9,820 bases of DNA from a bacterium HR36 (GTDB taxonomy: Bacteria > Planctomycetota > Planctomycetia > Gemmatales > HRBIN36): contig BEIM01000096.1 of the NCBI GenBank assembly GCA_002898995.1, positions 1 through 9,820 on the forward strand. The letters are read 5' to 3'. A model generated the notes under the pieces. It was not told the DNA's origin. It was given only the letters and a program-made list of their open reading frames with translations, and did no database searches. The translations under genes were made by a program, and so were the position numbers. Positions 1 to 7,192 of the stretch are shown piece by piece (the first letter of the stretch is position 1; each line of letters starts with the position of its first letter).

Positions 1-1433
1 CCGTTGGGATGCTCGAGGGCTTGCAGGCAATCATGTGGCTGCACACCGCCTAATCCCTGTGCGCATCGGCGGGGCGGCCGGCCGTCTTTGCGGACAATAC
101 GCCAGATGCGGCCTTTGTCCTTGCCCCAGAGCAAATCGGGACGCTGGCGCAATTCCGGCGGCATATACTCGGGATGTTCGATGACCGCCCGATACATGTC
201 CACGATGTACAGTGCCCCATCCGGCCCCGTGGTCAGGAAAACCGGGCGAAACCAATCGTCTGGCGAGGCGAGAAACTCCTTTTTGTCGAACATCGGCCGC
301 GCTTCGAAGATCGCTCCGGAAGGTCGTAATTTCTCAACGTGCACGAGGTTGCCAGGCGGATCGCAGGTGAACACGGCCCCGTAGTACTCGGCAGGTAAAG
401 CATCGCCAAGATAGACGAAAATCCCGCAGGCCGCTGAGAAATGCCCCGCGTGCAAGGAAGAAGTGGTGAAATTGCGGCTCACGGGATAAACCCGGCCACC
501 GGCGCCGCTGGGATTGTTTTCGCGATCCAGCACCGAAATGTCGTAAAGCAGAGAGGGTGCCGCCAGGTACGGATTGTGACGCAGGTAACGCTGTTCGAAT
601 ACCACCAAGCGCAGGTGATGGCGGTTGTCGCACACAAAGCGTTCGCCCCAATCATCGAAAGCCAGTCCATATTGGCCAGGACCGGTCAACGCTTCATAGC
701 GCTCGGAGCGGCGCGGATCAAAACGGAAGTCGGCGTTACTGAGGGAAATTGCCGTACCGAGGGCCTGGCCGTCAGCTCCCACTCGGACGACCTGGCCACC
801 GCGCAACCCATTGGCGCAGTAGATCCAGCCGTCCCAGCCCAGCGTCGGAAAACTCACCCGTAACTGCGGATTTTCGGCGGCGAATCCGCGATAAAGAACC
901 TGCCGCTGGTCGGCTTTTCCGCTGCCGCGCGTGTCCGCCAGATAAAGCAACTCGGGGGCCTTGGTTACGAAGACGCCGTTTTTCCACAGCTGCAAACCAT
1001 TGGCGAACAGCAGGCCTTCCGCAAATACGCTGGCGGTTTCATAAAAGCCGTCCCCATCACGATCGGTCACGATCTTGATGCGCCCTTCGGGTGCCTGACC
1101 GGCCGGCGGACCATTCGGATAATCGGGCATCTCCACCACCCACAGCCGGCCATGTTCGTCGAAGCCCATAGCGACAGGACTTTGAATAGTCGGCTCACAC
1201 GCTACCAGCTCGATTTGCAATCGTTCGTCGGCCAGCTGGAACAGCTTCCGTGCCTCTTGCGGCGAATACGGGCCTTGTTGCGGCGGCAGTGGAACTCCAG
1301 GTTTTTGCCCTTCAGCTAGCGGTGCCGGTCTGGAACCCTGGGCCAGGCCCCTTTCGCGCTTCGATCCTTCGAGGAAGAAAATCACCGCTAATGCTACGAT
1401 AGCCAAGACCAAGCGCGTCGCTGAGCGCACCAT
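1..1433 (-). CDS. Exported PQQ-dehydrogenase-like (TIGR02604-type) protein, partial, C-terminus outside window
   Basis: The frame is open from ATG at 1433 to the left edge (477 codons, no stop). It starts with a signal peptide or anchor (MVRSATRLVLAIVALAVIFF). A short Pro-rich linker follows, then a sorbosone/glucose-dehydrogenase-like beta-propeller. Visible family marks are GFDEHGRLWVVEMPDYP, KIVTDRDGDGFYE, SLHAGHFSAACGIFVYLGD and GPDGALYIVDMYRAVIEHP, in the order expected of planctomycete 'putative membrane-bound dehydrogenase' proteins. A GAGGG ribosome binding site (1442-1446) lies 8 bases before the start. The last residues (CLQALEHPN) look like the entry to the HEAT-repeat segment. In this family that segment is often followed by a CxxCH cytochrome c domain, but neither can be checked here. 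The product is probably a secreted or periplasmic redox or sugar-oxidising protein; the substrate is unknown. The family call is firm, the function inferred. Confidence 0.9.
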   Translation of the reverse strand, partial: MVRSATRLVLAIVALAVIFFLEGSKRERGLAQGSRPAPLAEGQKPGVPLPPQQGPYSPQEARKLFQLADERLQIELVACEPTIQSPVAMGFDEHGRLWVVEMPDYPNGPPAGQAPEGRIKIVTDRDGDGFYETASVFAEGLLFANGLQLWKNGVFVTKAPELLYLADTRGSGKADQRQVLYRGFAAENPQLRVSFPTLGWDGWIYCANGLRGGQVVRVGADGQALGTAISLSNADFRFDPRRSERYEALTGPGQYGLAFDDWGERFVCDNRHHLRLVVFEQRYLRHNPYLAAPSLLYDISVLDRENNPSGAGGRVYPVSRNFTTSSLHAGHFSAACGIFVYLGDALPAEYYGAVFTCDPPGNLVHVEKLRPSGAIFEARPMFDKKEFLASPDDWFRPVFLTTGPDGALYIVDMYRAVIEHPEYMPPELRQRPDLLWGKDKGRIWRIVRKDGRPPRRCAQGLGGVQPHDCLQALEHPN

Positions 1434-1864
1434 AATGCCAGCCCTCGTTTAGCACTCTTTCGCTTCGACGGATCTGTCCTTTTATGTTATTTTATGTTAT
1501 CCGGTAAGATGCTGCGGCGAACACCAGTGAGCCTGCGGCAGTGAGGCTGCTAACGAGTTTTCTGCTGCTTTTTACCCCGGTGGATCCAATGCCCATGAAT
1601 TGTTTGCTTTCCTTCGCTCTTGAAGATCCCCCCGACAAAACGACGCACAGTATTAGCACAACTAATCGAGCGTCGCTTGACCGCTGGTCGCCCCTGCCTA
1701 CGCTGCGAAGGTAGAACAGTCCGATGCAGCAACATCGGTTAGGAACAGAGAGAGATTGATCCCAGAACGTCGCGGGGAATGGTCTGCCAATCGGCAGGGC
1801 TAAAGAGGAGGTTTTGAGGAAACGCCCATTCTCGATTTTTGCCAACAATACTGGAGTCCTGGCC
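1434..1864. other. Gene-free gap between divergent genes
   Basis: This 431-base stretch separates the minus-strand dehydrogenase gene from the plus-strand lipoprotein gene, so it should hold both promoters. It contains the 10-bp tandem repeat (1481-1500), a possible plus-strand -35 (TTGACC, 1677-1682) with only a weak -10 partner (TACGCT, 1699-1704), and a purine-rich AGAGGAGG at 1804-1811. That last element looks like a ribosome binding site but has only a TTG two bases behind it. No coding sequence with family character was found on either strand. Confidence 0.6.
1481..1500. repeat. Perfect 10-bp AT-rich tandem repeat upstream of the dehydrogenase gene
   Basis: The decamer TTTATGTTAT occurs twice head to tail with no mismatch. 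Read on the minus strand it gives ATAACATAAA twice, which supplies -10-like hexamers (TAAAAT at 1494-1489, TAACAT at 1499-1494). It lies about 50 to 65 bases upstream of the minus-strand start at 1433. No good -35 match sits 16-18 bases further upstream, so a promoter role is only a suggestion. It could equally be a regulator binding site with one-helical-turn spacing. Confidence 0.55.
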
Positions 1865-2686
1865 ATGAGAAGAATCGTAGCCTGCTTGGTCTTGTCGCTA
1901 GTGATGGTCGGCTGTCGGCCTGGTGCTAGGATTCCCGCTAAGCCTGCTGCTCCTCCGGCCAAACATGCCGTCCCATCCGCTCCCAAGCCGGCGTTTGCTG
2001 CAGCTAAACCCACTGCTGCACCCAACGCTGTCTCCCCAGTACCAACCCAAGGCGGTTCTGCCAATCGGAAAGCCCCTTCCACTCGTCCGTCTCTGTGGCG
2101 GGAAATTCGAGAAGAGATTATACAGCAATTGGTCGAAGAATTTCTCCGCCGCCAACAGCAATCCTCGCTCGATTCGAGTGCCTTCGCGCCAGGCGGGCTG
2201 AACTCTACGCAAAATCTGGATGCGGAAACTGCGTATGTTACTTTGATCCATCTCGAGATGACCAAGGCCCTTGCCGAAAGACGCGCCTTTGCCTGGAACA
2301 ACGGCGCAGTACGGTTACTGGGTATCCAGCCTATCAAACGGATCTATGTAGATCAATTGGGCATCTCTTATCTGGTGGTCCAGGTGCAATCGAGTAGCAA
2401 TCCAGATCTGTTGCCGGGCGATGTCATCTTCGCTGTTGATGGCATTTTCTTCGCCCCAGGACGAGACCTGGCGGTCCTCGTTAATCGCCCAGACGCACCG
2501 GCAACTCCTGTTTTGCTGGTGCTGCGGCACGGCAATTTTGTGTTGGTGCCGATCCGCACCGTGGTCGCCTTTCCCACTCCTCAGGAGATCAATCTACGCC
2601 GTATCTGCGATGCCACAGAGCGCGTTTGGCTTGAAGAAAGAGTTCTGAAAGGTGAGATTGCCAACCCCGCTTGGTTGCTGCCATAA
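1865..2686 (+). CDS. Putative lipoprotein with Pro/Ala linker and PDZ-like core
   Basis: This 273-residue protein begins with a lipoprotein-type signal (MRRIVACLVLSLVMVGC, lipid-attachment Cys17; Met at -3 is not the commonest lipobox residue). Residues 20-75 are Pro/Ala-rich and probably a flexible spacer. Residues about 76-98 form a charged helix (EIREEIIQQLVEEFLRRQQQ). Residues about 160-232 resemble a PDZ fold: LLPGDVIFAVDG, then a helix with DLAVLVNRPD and a closing strand VLLVLRHGNFVLVPI. It may bind peptides or a partner at the membrane; no catalytic motif is seen. ATG 1865 is chosen because the signal peptide starts there and GGAG lies about 8 bases upstream. An in-frame TTG at 1814 would bury the signal behind 17 residues. 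The gene is convergent with the TolC remnant. The lipoprotein call is fairly sure, the PDZ call inferred. Confidence 0.75.
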   Translation: MRRIVACLVLSLVMVGCRPGARIPAKPAAPPAKHAVPSAPKPAFAAAKPTAAPNAVSPVPTQGGSANRKAPSTRPSLWREIREEIIQQLVEEFLRRQQQSSLDSSAFAPGGLNSTQNLDAETAYVTLIHLEMTKALAERRAFAWNNGAVRLLGIQPIKRIYVDQLGISYLVVQVQSSSNPDLLPGDVIFAVDGIFFAPGRDLAVLVNRPDAPATPVLLVLRHGNFVLVPIRTVVAFPTPQEINLRRICDATERVWLEERVLKGEIANPAWLLP

Positions 2687-2709
2687 CGCATGAGCTTATG
2701 AGGGGGAAC

Positions 2710-4016
2710 TCAGTCGCAAAAGCGCCTTTCAAAGCAATGTCTGACTTCGTCTAGACTTGCTTGCCGCAAACACACAACGTTATCGTTGCCCAAGCCGAGG
2801 TTCTCAAACTGCCAAAGGAGTTGGAAATCAAAGGTATTGCGCCAGCCGAAGGCATCCAGGCTGTCATTTAATCCGCCGCCAAAATAGCCCGCAGCCAGCG
2901 TGCCGCCGGGATTAGTGTTCTCCGCCGCGAATGACCGCGTTAGGGACAAGAGGGCGAATTCGTTCCTGGCGAACTTGGGCGAGGGTGGCTTCGACGAGAG
3001 CGCGCTGCGGCGCTAACTCGGGGTGGTTTCGCAGAGCGATCTTCAGCAGTTCGCGGACATCACGCTGGCCGTCGAGCAACACAATGCGCAGATAGGGGCG
3101 GCTCGAGAGGCGTGACCACGGTCATGCTGTCGAGCCGCGACAAGCGGTTCAGCTCGGCACTGGCCAGACGCCAACGCTCATAGGCCCTTTCCAAGGCCTG
3201 ACGCCGTCGCGCCAGGTCGCTCGCCACGCGGCTTCGCTCTAAAGACGGCACCAAACCCTCCGCCGCCAACTTCTCGACACGTTGCGCCAGTTCCTGCGTC
3301 AATTGCAAAGTCCCGGCCAAGCCCAACACTTCGCCCCGCGCTTGCTGGATAGCAAAACAGGCTTCCGCTGCTGCTAACAGCGCATCGTTGCGGGCCAGTT
3401 GTATCTCGTTTTCTCGTGCAGCCACCACCTGTCGCGCCACGAGTGATGCATAAATGGCATCCGCCACGGAGAAAATCATCCCCGGTGAAACGCCCAGCAT
3501 CAGCGGCTGATTGCAGGTATCAAAGAGGTGTCCAGCCACATCCTGAATGCGACCGTCATGGCGAAAATAATCTCCGCCCAGCATCAACGCGGTTAGCCAA
3601 AACACGCTGGCATGATCGAGCGGGGCCTGAGATGCTTCTAGCCGTTGAACGGGTAACGAAATGTCCAAGGGGTTTACGCCTGCCAATTGCAAAGCGGTCG
3701 GCAAATTAATGGGCAAGGGTTGGTGCGGCGTTCCAGGCGGAGAGAGTAACGCAGGCGCCTGCGTCGCTGCGACTCTGGGTGGATTCTTATCCTCGCCAAG
3801 CACCTTCCATCTCTGGCAACTCCCTTTGGTCAGCTGCCCAGTTGGCGGTACACGGTCAGGTAGGCTGGCCGTCTGATTGACGATTGGAACATAGCTGGGA
3901 TGGGCTGTTTGAGCTCCTATCCATCTCGGCGGAATTGCGTAACGGGGCTGGCAACCGGTCCATGCCAGCAGAGTGCCAGAAATGAGGCTGCTAATCACTT
4001 GGCACGTTCGCAGCAC
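2710..4016 (-). pseudogene. TolC-family outer-membrane efflux lipoprotein, frameshifted and truncated
   Basis: The first frame starts at GTG 4016, with GGAG 8 bases upstream (4025-4028). It encodes a lipoprotein signal (LLAWTGC) and typical TolC text: PINLPTALQLAGVNPLDISL, GGDYFRHDGRIQDVAG, ARQVVAARENEIQLARNDAL and a long coiled coil ending LNRLSRLD. Homology then leaves this frame after VTPLEPP. It continues as YLRIVLLDGQRDVRELLKIA in the next frame from about 3094. It continues again in the third frame from about 2945 (TNPGGTLAAGYFGGGLNDSL, FQLLWQFENLGLGN) to a stop at 2710. Both changes act as +1 insertions; the first is in a CCCC run (3095-3098). After GLGN the resemblance stops, so the second half of the barrel/coil is missing compared with TolC proteins of roughly 450-600 residues. 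A functional channel is very unlikely. No inner-membrane pump or adaptor gene is adjacent. Confidence 0.88.
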
Positions 4017-4466
4017 GGATGATTCTCCGTCGGCGCCCGGGCCAAGACATTCTGCTCCGCCTGAACGTGCTCGCAGCCAGCCAAAAGCGTTACGGTCTTG
4101 CTAACAATATCGGTTGCGCCACTTGTGCAGGATGAGGTTATTCGATGGCGCTGTTATGGTCGGCGGCACCCGTTAGTCGGTCCGCCTTCGGAATCCAGCG
4201 CGTTTTCGTCGCCATCACCTGAGTGTAACAAAGCTGCTGCCGGGCCTACCGTAGCGTTCTGGAATTCGCTGTGCTGCTGAACAATCCGCACGGCTGATGC
4301 CGGGCCATCCTCATAGGAAATTTCAGGCAACTTACGCCCTAGAGCAGCGGACAATGATGCAAAAGCGCTTTTATGGTTTCAAGCACTTGGTTGCAAGCAC
4401 CGCGACGCTGCGACAACCGCTGAGGCTGTTTTGGAGCCTTGGCACCCAGCTAAGGGCCACGCAACC
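4017..4466. other. Gene-free gap upstream of the TolC remnant
   Basis: These 450 bases lie between the start of the TolC remnant and the end of the next minus-strand gene. They contain only short open frames (up to about 70 codons) with no recognisable family, no upstream ribosome binding site and no consistent codon pattern. The promoter of the TolC gene should lie here, but I could not assign a convincing -35/-10 pair. It may be decayed coding sequence. Confidence 0.5.
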
Positions 4467-5000
4467 TCATTCCCTCATTAGTGGTTGCATGCCGCGGCTT
4501 TGGCGGTAGGCGATTTCCCTGGCGACCATGATATCTAGCAGCTGCTGCACCAGATGCCGAGGCATTCCCTGGCGCAACAGATCGTGGACATACAAAGAGG
4601 TGGCCAAGCGGTAATCGGGCCAGTCGGCGCGATAATAACTAGTATCCAGCATTTGTCGGGCACGGTAGAGGTAGTGCTCGATAATGGCTTTGCGGTCGGA
4701 CCAATCCTCGGGGAGCATGTCAATCCAAGGCATGGCCAAGTAGTTGGAAGGCTCCAGCCAATAGAATTGGCCCACGACCAAACGAGCGCGGCGTGCGATC
4801 TCGGGATGTGGGGACTGTGCAGCATATTCCAGGTGTAGAGCGAGGAAGAAACCGTCGGCAGCAGAAATGCGGGCAGTCAGTTCCGCCTGGGCCTTTTCGC
4901 GCCATCGGTACTGCGGGTGTCCCAAGTGACTAATCCAGAACCAGCTCTCGATTTGACTCGAGAGCAGCACCGAACTGGCCAGGAACGAAAGCTCGAACAT
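4467..5000 (-). CDS. Uncharacterised 177-residue protein with HEAT-like stretch
   Basis: I do not recognise a named family. Translation from ATG 5000 is supported by a strong GGAGGAG ribosome binding site (5006-5012) at good spacing. The N-terminus is mildly hydrophobic (FLASSVLLSS) without an early positive charge, so it is a doubtful signal peptide. Residues about 23-80 resemble one HEAT-type helical repeat: LGHPQYRWREKAQAEL, then SPHPEIARRARLVVGQF, similar to 'LGHPxYxxREKAxxxL...SxDPExxRRA' segments frequent in planctomycete proteins. Residues 81-177 are rich in Trp, Tyr, Leu and Arg (PWIDMLPEDW, YYRADWPDYRLATSLYVHDL) and appear alpha-helical, with no catalytic motif. It is probably a soluble helical interaction protein; the role is unknown. 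It stands alone between two gaps, with a possible promoter near 5260-5289. Confidence 0.75.
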   Translation of the reverse strand: MFELSFLASSVLLSSQIESWFWISHLGHPQYRWREKAQAELTARISAADGFFLALHLEYAAQSPHPEIARRARLVVGQFYWLEPSNYLAMPWIDMLPEDWSDRKAIIEHYLYRARQMLDTSYYRADWPDYRLATSLYVHDLLRQGMPRHLVQQLLDIMVAREIAYRQSRGMQPLMRE

Positions 5001-5437
5001 GGGAACTCCTCCAGTTAGGCGCGCGAGCGTAGCGCGCAGAATCAGTGTTCAGAGCCTTCCATGGGGGAGAATCCGACAGGCCGACCGGCCAGAATTCCGA
5101 GGGGAGGGAATCCGTGACGGGATCGCTTCCAGGCGGGTCGAGGGTCGTTCCTCTGTTCCGACACCGGCCATCCCTTGCCCTATGGGTGGGACTCATCCTT
5201 GAGCCCCGGAATACCCTCGTATGCCGATCTGCCTCTTTACCTTGCGCCCTCGCTAGAAAATTTTATGCCATACCACCGAGCAAATGCAAGTCCAATTTCG
5301 CATATCGGCAACTCCCTGGTTTTTCTTGCCAAAATTGCTAAAAAAATCCCACGTGTTCAAGACTTGCGCTGAACGGAACCCTGACAGGTGCTGAATTTTT
5401 AGGCACCGATGCCTGCAAAACACCGAGGTCAGTAGTG
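5001..5437. other. Gene-free gap between divergent genes
   Basis: This 437-base gap separates the minus-strand 177-residue gene from the plus-strand DinB-like gene. It contains the possible minus-strand promoter at 5260-5289 and the GC-rich inverted repeat at 5019-5037. An A/T-rich patch around 5320-5347 could belong to the DinB-like gene's promoter, but no matched -35/-10 pair was found there. The open frames across it (up to 98 codons) have no family resemblance. Confidence 0.5.
5260..5289 (-). promoter_or_regulatory. Possible sigma70-type promoter for the 177-residue protein gene
   Basis: On the minus strand, TTGCAT (5289-5284) is followed after 18 bases by TAAAAT (5265-5260). The -10 matches consensus in 5 of 6 positions, the -35 in only 3 of 6. 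It would give a 5' leader of about 250 bases before the start at 5000. That leader would include a GCGCGC-7 base loop-GCGCGC inverted repeat at 5019-5037 close to the ribosome binding site. Tentative. Confidence 0.3.
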
Positions 5438-5956
5438 ATGTATGGCACCTCGCAGAACCCAGGGCAGACCGCAGGCCTTTTCGACAATGTAAAGAGCGAG
5501 TTGATCCGATACTTCCAGCATCTGGCTCAGCGTGTCGAACGCCATGCTCTGGCCGTGCCCGAGGAAAAATTCTGGCACAGACCCTTCGCGTTCGGGAACA
5601 GTCTAGGTCATTTGGTGCTGCATTTGACCGGCAATTTGAACCATTACATTGGGGCTGGCATTGCTGGAACTGGCTACGTACGGAATCGGCAGCTGGAGTT
5701 CACTGACCCCAATCGTTATCCCCGCGACGAAGTACTGCAGCGTTTTCGTGAAGCGGTTGACTTAGTCGTGCGAACCATCGAAAGCATGGACGAAACAGCC
5801 ATGCTGCGGCCAGTAACGTTCCCCGACCGCCATCCCATTTTGACGCAGTTTGGCCTGTTGGTCGTCTGCGCAGCCCACATGAATAATCACATTGGCCAGA
5901 TGGCGTGGTTAGTGCAGGCGCTTGGGAGTCACACTGGTGAACCGCCCGTTTGGTAG
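5438..5956 (+). CDS. DinB-like four-helix metal-binding protein (DUF1572-like)
   Basis: This 172-residue protein has the length and pattern of the DinB/YfiT superfamily, a four-helix bundle with a His-ligated divalent metal. The first probable ligand lies in helix 2 (SLGHLVLHLTGNLNHYI, His62 most likely). The other two are His147 and His151 in AAHMNNHIGQMAWL near the C-terminus. The middle segment (RNRQLEFTDPNRYPRDEVLQ) resembles the DUF1572 branch. Family members include thiol-dependent S-transferases and many proteins without known reaction; the substrate cannot be told. ATG 5438 is preferred, with GAGG at 5425-5428 nine bases upstream. GTG 5435 would add one residue and is also possible. 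No signal peptide is present, so it is probably cytoplasmic. It stands alone, with the next gene starting 227 bases later under its own promoter. Confidence 0.85.
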   Translation: MYGTSQNPGQTAGLFDNVKSELIRYFQHLAQRVERHALAVPEEKFWHRPFAFGNSLGHLVLHLTGNLNHYIGAGIAGTGYVRNRQLEFTDPNRYPRDEVLQRFREAVDLVVRTIESMDETAMLRPVTFPDRHPILTQFGLLVVCAAHMNNHIGQMAWLVQALGSHTGEPPVW

Positions 5957-6045
5957 TCTCAGGACCGACTATGCCAGTTGTTCCGAAAAAAGAGCATGGG
6001 CCGAGCCCAGGCGAGGGGCAATTTGGGAAAAATCTATAAAGCAAG

Positions 6046-6074
6046 TTGACGCCGGAGGCTTCGCTTGCTAATAT
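6046..6074 (+). promoter_or_regulatory. Sigma70-type promoter for the Cys/His-repeat gene
   Basis: TTGACG (6046-6051, 5 of 6 matches to the -35 consensus) is followed after exactly 17 bases by TAATAT (6069-6074, 4 of 6 matches). Transcription would begin near 6081, giving a leader of about 100 bases before the ATG at 6184. It is one of the two best promoter matches in the window and lies in the correct gap and orientation. Confidence 0.6.
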
Positions 6075-6114
6075 CATCACAGAACGAGTAATTTCCCTGG
6101 CAATCGCAGATTGT

Positions 6115-6137
6115 CCAGTCTTCATCGGGAAGACTGG
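6115..6137 (+). promoter_or_regulatory. Perfect 9-bp hairpin in the 5' leader of the Cys/His-repeat gene
   Basis: CCAGTCTTC (6115-6123) and GAAGACTGG (6129-6137) are perfect inverted repeats around a 5-base loop (ATCGG). The hairpin lies about 35 bases after the predicted transcription start and about 30 bases before the ribosome binding site. No T-run follows, so it is not an intrinsic terminator. It could stabilise the messenger or be a protein-binding site. Confidence 0.6.
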
Positions 6138-6183
6138 CGTCAGTAATTAGGCAAAACCAGGTCTCACAGGAGGGTCAAGCACC

Positions 6184-6858
6184 ATGTATAGCCTCACCCT
6201 GCTCGTCGCGCTGAATGTCAGTGCCGCGGAGCCCGCAACCTTCTTCGGCGGGGCGTGCGCGGGCGCGTGCCACGGAGCTGCCGCCTGTCATGGCGCTGCT
6301 GCCTGTCATGGCGCCGCTGCCTGCCACGGAGGTCTCTTGAGCCGGTTGCACGGTCGGCTGGCTTGCTTTGGAGCTTGCTATGGCGCCTGCCACGGGGCTG
6401 CTGCTTGCCATGGCGCTGCCGCTTGTCATGGCGCTGCTGCCTGCCACGGCGCTTGCCACGGCGGGCTGCTGAGCCGGCTGCATCGTCATCGGGCCGCTTG
6501 CGTTGGGGCCGCTTGCGTCGGTGCGCCTTCGCATCATCCGATGCCCGAAAAGCCTGCTAAGCCCGAAAAGCCCGAAAAAATCCCCGTGAAGCCTGCGGAA
6601 AAGAAAGCCGACCTCGGCACCAAAGCCAGCCTGGTAGTTCTGGTGCCTGCTGATGCGAAGCTCTACATTGACGGCCAGGCTACCCAACAAACAGGAGCGC
6701 GGCGCACCTTCATCACCCCGGAACTCCCTAGCGGCCGAGCTTTCTATTACACCCTCACCGCCGAACTGCCCAGCGGTGAACGGATCGAGCGCCAGATTAC
6801 CTTCCGTGCTGGCGAGCAGGTTGAAGTGGACTTGATGACATATTCAGTGTCCAAGTAA
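6184..6858 (+). CDS. Cys/His-rich repeat protein with C-terminal TIGR03000 domain
   Basis: This 224-residue protein has three parts. Residues 1-15 (MYSLTLLVALNVSAA) look like a short signal peptide ending AA, although no basic residue is present. Residues 25-113 are built from C-H-G units: 14 Cys, nine of them in CHG, spaced mostly by 4 or 6 residues and linked by Ala. They fall in two copies of a roughly 40-residue block, each ending GGLLSRLH. A Lys/Pro-rich spacer (about 121-141) follows. Residues about 147-217 match the planctomycete TIGR03000 domain: ASLVVLVPADAKLYIDG, RTFITPELPSG, YYTLTAELPSGERIERQI. The array suggests metal binding or disulfide cross-linking in the envelope; neither is shown. 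An AGGAGGG ribosome binding site (6168-6174) sits 9 bases before ATG. With its good promoter and terminator, the gene is probably a strongly expressed single unit. Confidence 0.85.
   Translation: MYSLTLLVALNVSAAEPATFFGGACAGACHGAAACHGAAACHGAAACHGGLLSRLHGRLACFGACYGACHGAAACHGAAACHGAAACHGACHGGLLSRLHRHRAACVGAACVGAPSHHPMPEKPAKPEKPEKIPVKPAEKKADLGTKASLVVLVPADAKLYIDGQATQQTGARRTFITPELPSGRAFYYTLTAELPSGERIERQITFRAGEQVEVDLMTYSVSK
6268..6486 (+). repeat. Coding repeat: two blocks of CHG-Ala units, 120 bp apart
   Basis: Block one covers residues 29-58 (6268-6357) and block two residues 69-101 (6388-6486), offset by exactly 40 codons. Inside each block an 18-bp unit encoding Cys-His-Gly-Ala-Ala-Ala repeats three times before CHGG. 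Block two carries one extra CHGA unit. Synonymous differences (TGC/TGT, CAC/CAT, GCT/GCC) separate the copies, so the array is not a very recent expansion and appears to be kept at protein level. Confidence 0.85.
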
Positions 6859-6901
6859 ATCAGCGCACGCTCCAGCGGGCAACCGAAGATCGCATCTGCA
6901 C

Positions 6902-6928
6902 AAGCCGGGAAGAGCCTCCCGGCTTTTT
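6902..6928 (+). terminator. Rho-independent terminator of the Cys/His-repeat gene
   Basis: AAGCCGGGA (6902-6910) pairs perfectly with TCCCGGCTT (6917-6925) around the loop AGAGCC, and a run of five T ends at 6928. It begins 43 bases after the stop codon of the TIGR03000 gene. This is the clearest terminator in the window and separates that gene from the FHA gene. Confidence 0.88.
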
Positions 6929-6991
6929 GCTTTAACGGAGCTTTTCTAGCTCGCAAATCGGGAGCAGTGCGTTTTTTTTGTACTGGGACTC

Positions 6992-7019
6992 TTGAAAACC
7001 ACTCCCGGATTTTTACAAT
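6992..7019 (+). promoter_or_regulatory. Sigma70-type promoter for the FHA-mutY unit
   Basis: TTGAAA (6992-6997, 5 of 6) is followed after 16 bases by TACAAT (7014-7019, 5 of 6). It lies directly downstream of the terminator and points to the FHA gene. An 8-bp palindrome GCTATAGC (7022-7029) lies at the expected transcription start and could be an operator half or chance. The leader would be about 165 bases long. Confidence 0.6.
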
Positions 7020-7192
7020 GCGCTATAGCTGGCCCGCTGTCTGCCGTTAGCCAACTCAGGCACTGGCAATATAACAACTCAGGCCAGCCCGGGGACAACA
7101 GAGAAGAGGTAAGCAGGAAGAGGGGCCAAGCAACCGCCGTCGCCTCGAGGGCACGGTGAACATGGAGGTTGCCTCAACGCCGGGAGCAAACC

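Larger units (their letters stand above)
6859..7192. other. Intergenic region with terminator, promoter and long leader
   Basis: This 334-base gap holds the terminator at 6902-6928 and the promoter at 6992-7019. A run of eight T lies at 6972-6979. A 10-bp direct repeat CAACTCAGGC occurs at 7052-7061 and 7075-7084 within the leader. No coding region is supported. Confidence 0.6.

Noticed and set aside
1804..1816. Alternative TTG start at 1814 behind AGAGGAGG
   Set aside because: The spacing is only two bases and it would place 17 residues before a well-formed lipoprotein signal. ATG 1865 with GGAG fits better.
1492..2337. 281-codon open frame on the minus strand
   Set aside because: It lies opposite the lipoprotein gene, is Ser/Ala/Arg-rich without family character, and has no ribosome binding site. 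The plus-strand reading has a signal peptide and PDZ-like motifs.
4098..4509. Short open frames between the TolC remnant and the 177-residue gene
   Set aside because: They have no ribosome binding site, no family resemblance and overlapping alternatives on both strands. The last one runs into the minus-strand gene.
6115..6137. Leader hairpin as an intrinsic terminator
   Set aside because: The stem is good but no T-run follows, so it is reported as a leader element instead.
6255..6560. Plus-strand frame rich in Cys/Arg/Leu/Trp inside the Cys/His gene
   Set aside because: It is a shifted reading of the same coding repeat, ends within the gene and has no start signals.
6175..6690. 171-codon minus-strand frame rich in Ser/Ala/Met repeats
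   Set aside because: This is the antisense of the CHG array; the repeat keeps several frames open. The plus frame has the TIGR03000 domain, promoter and ribosome binding site.
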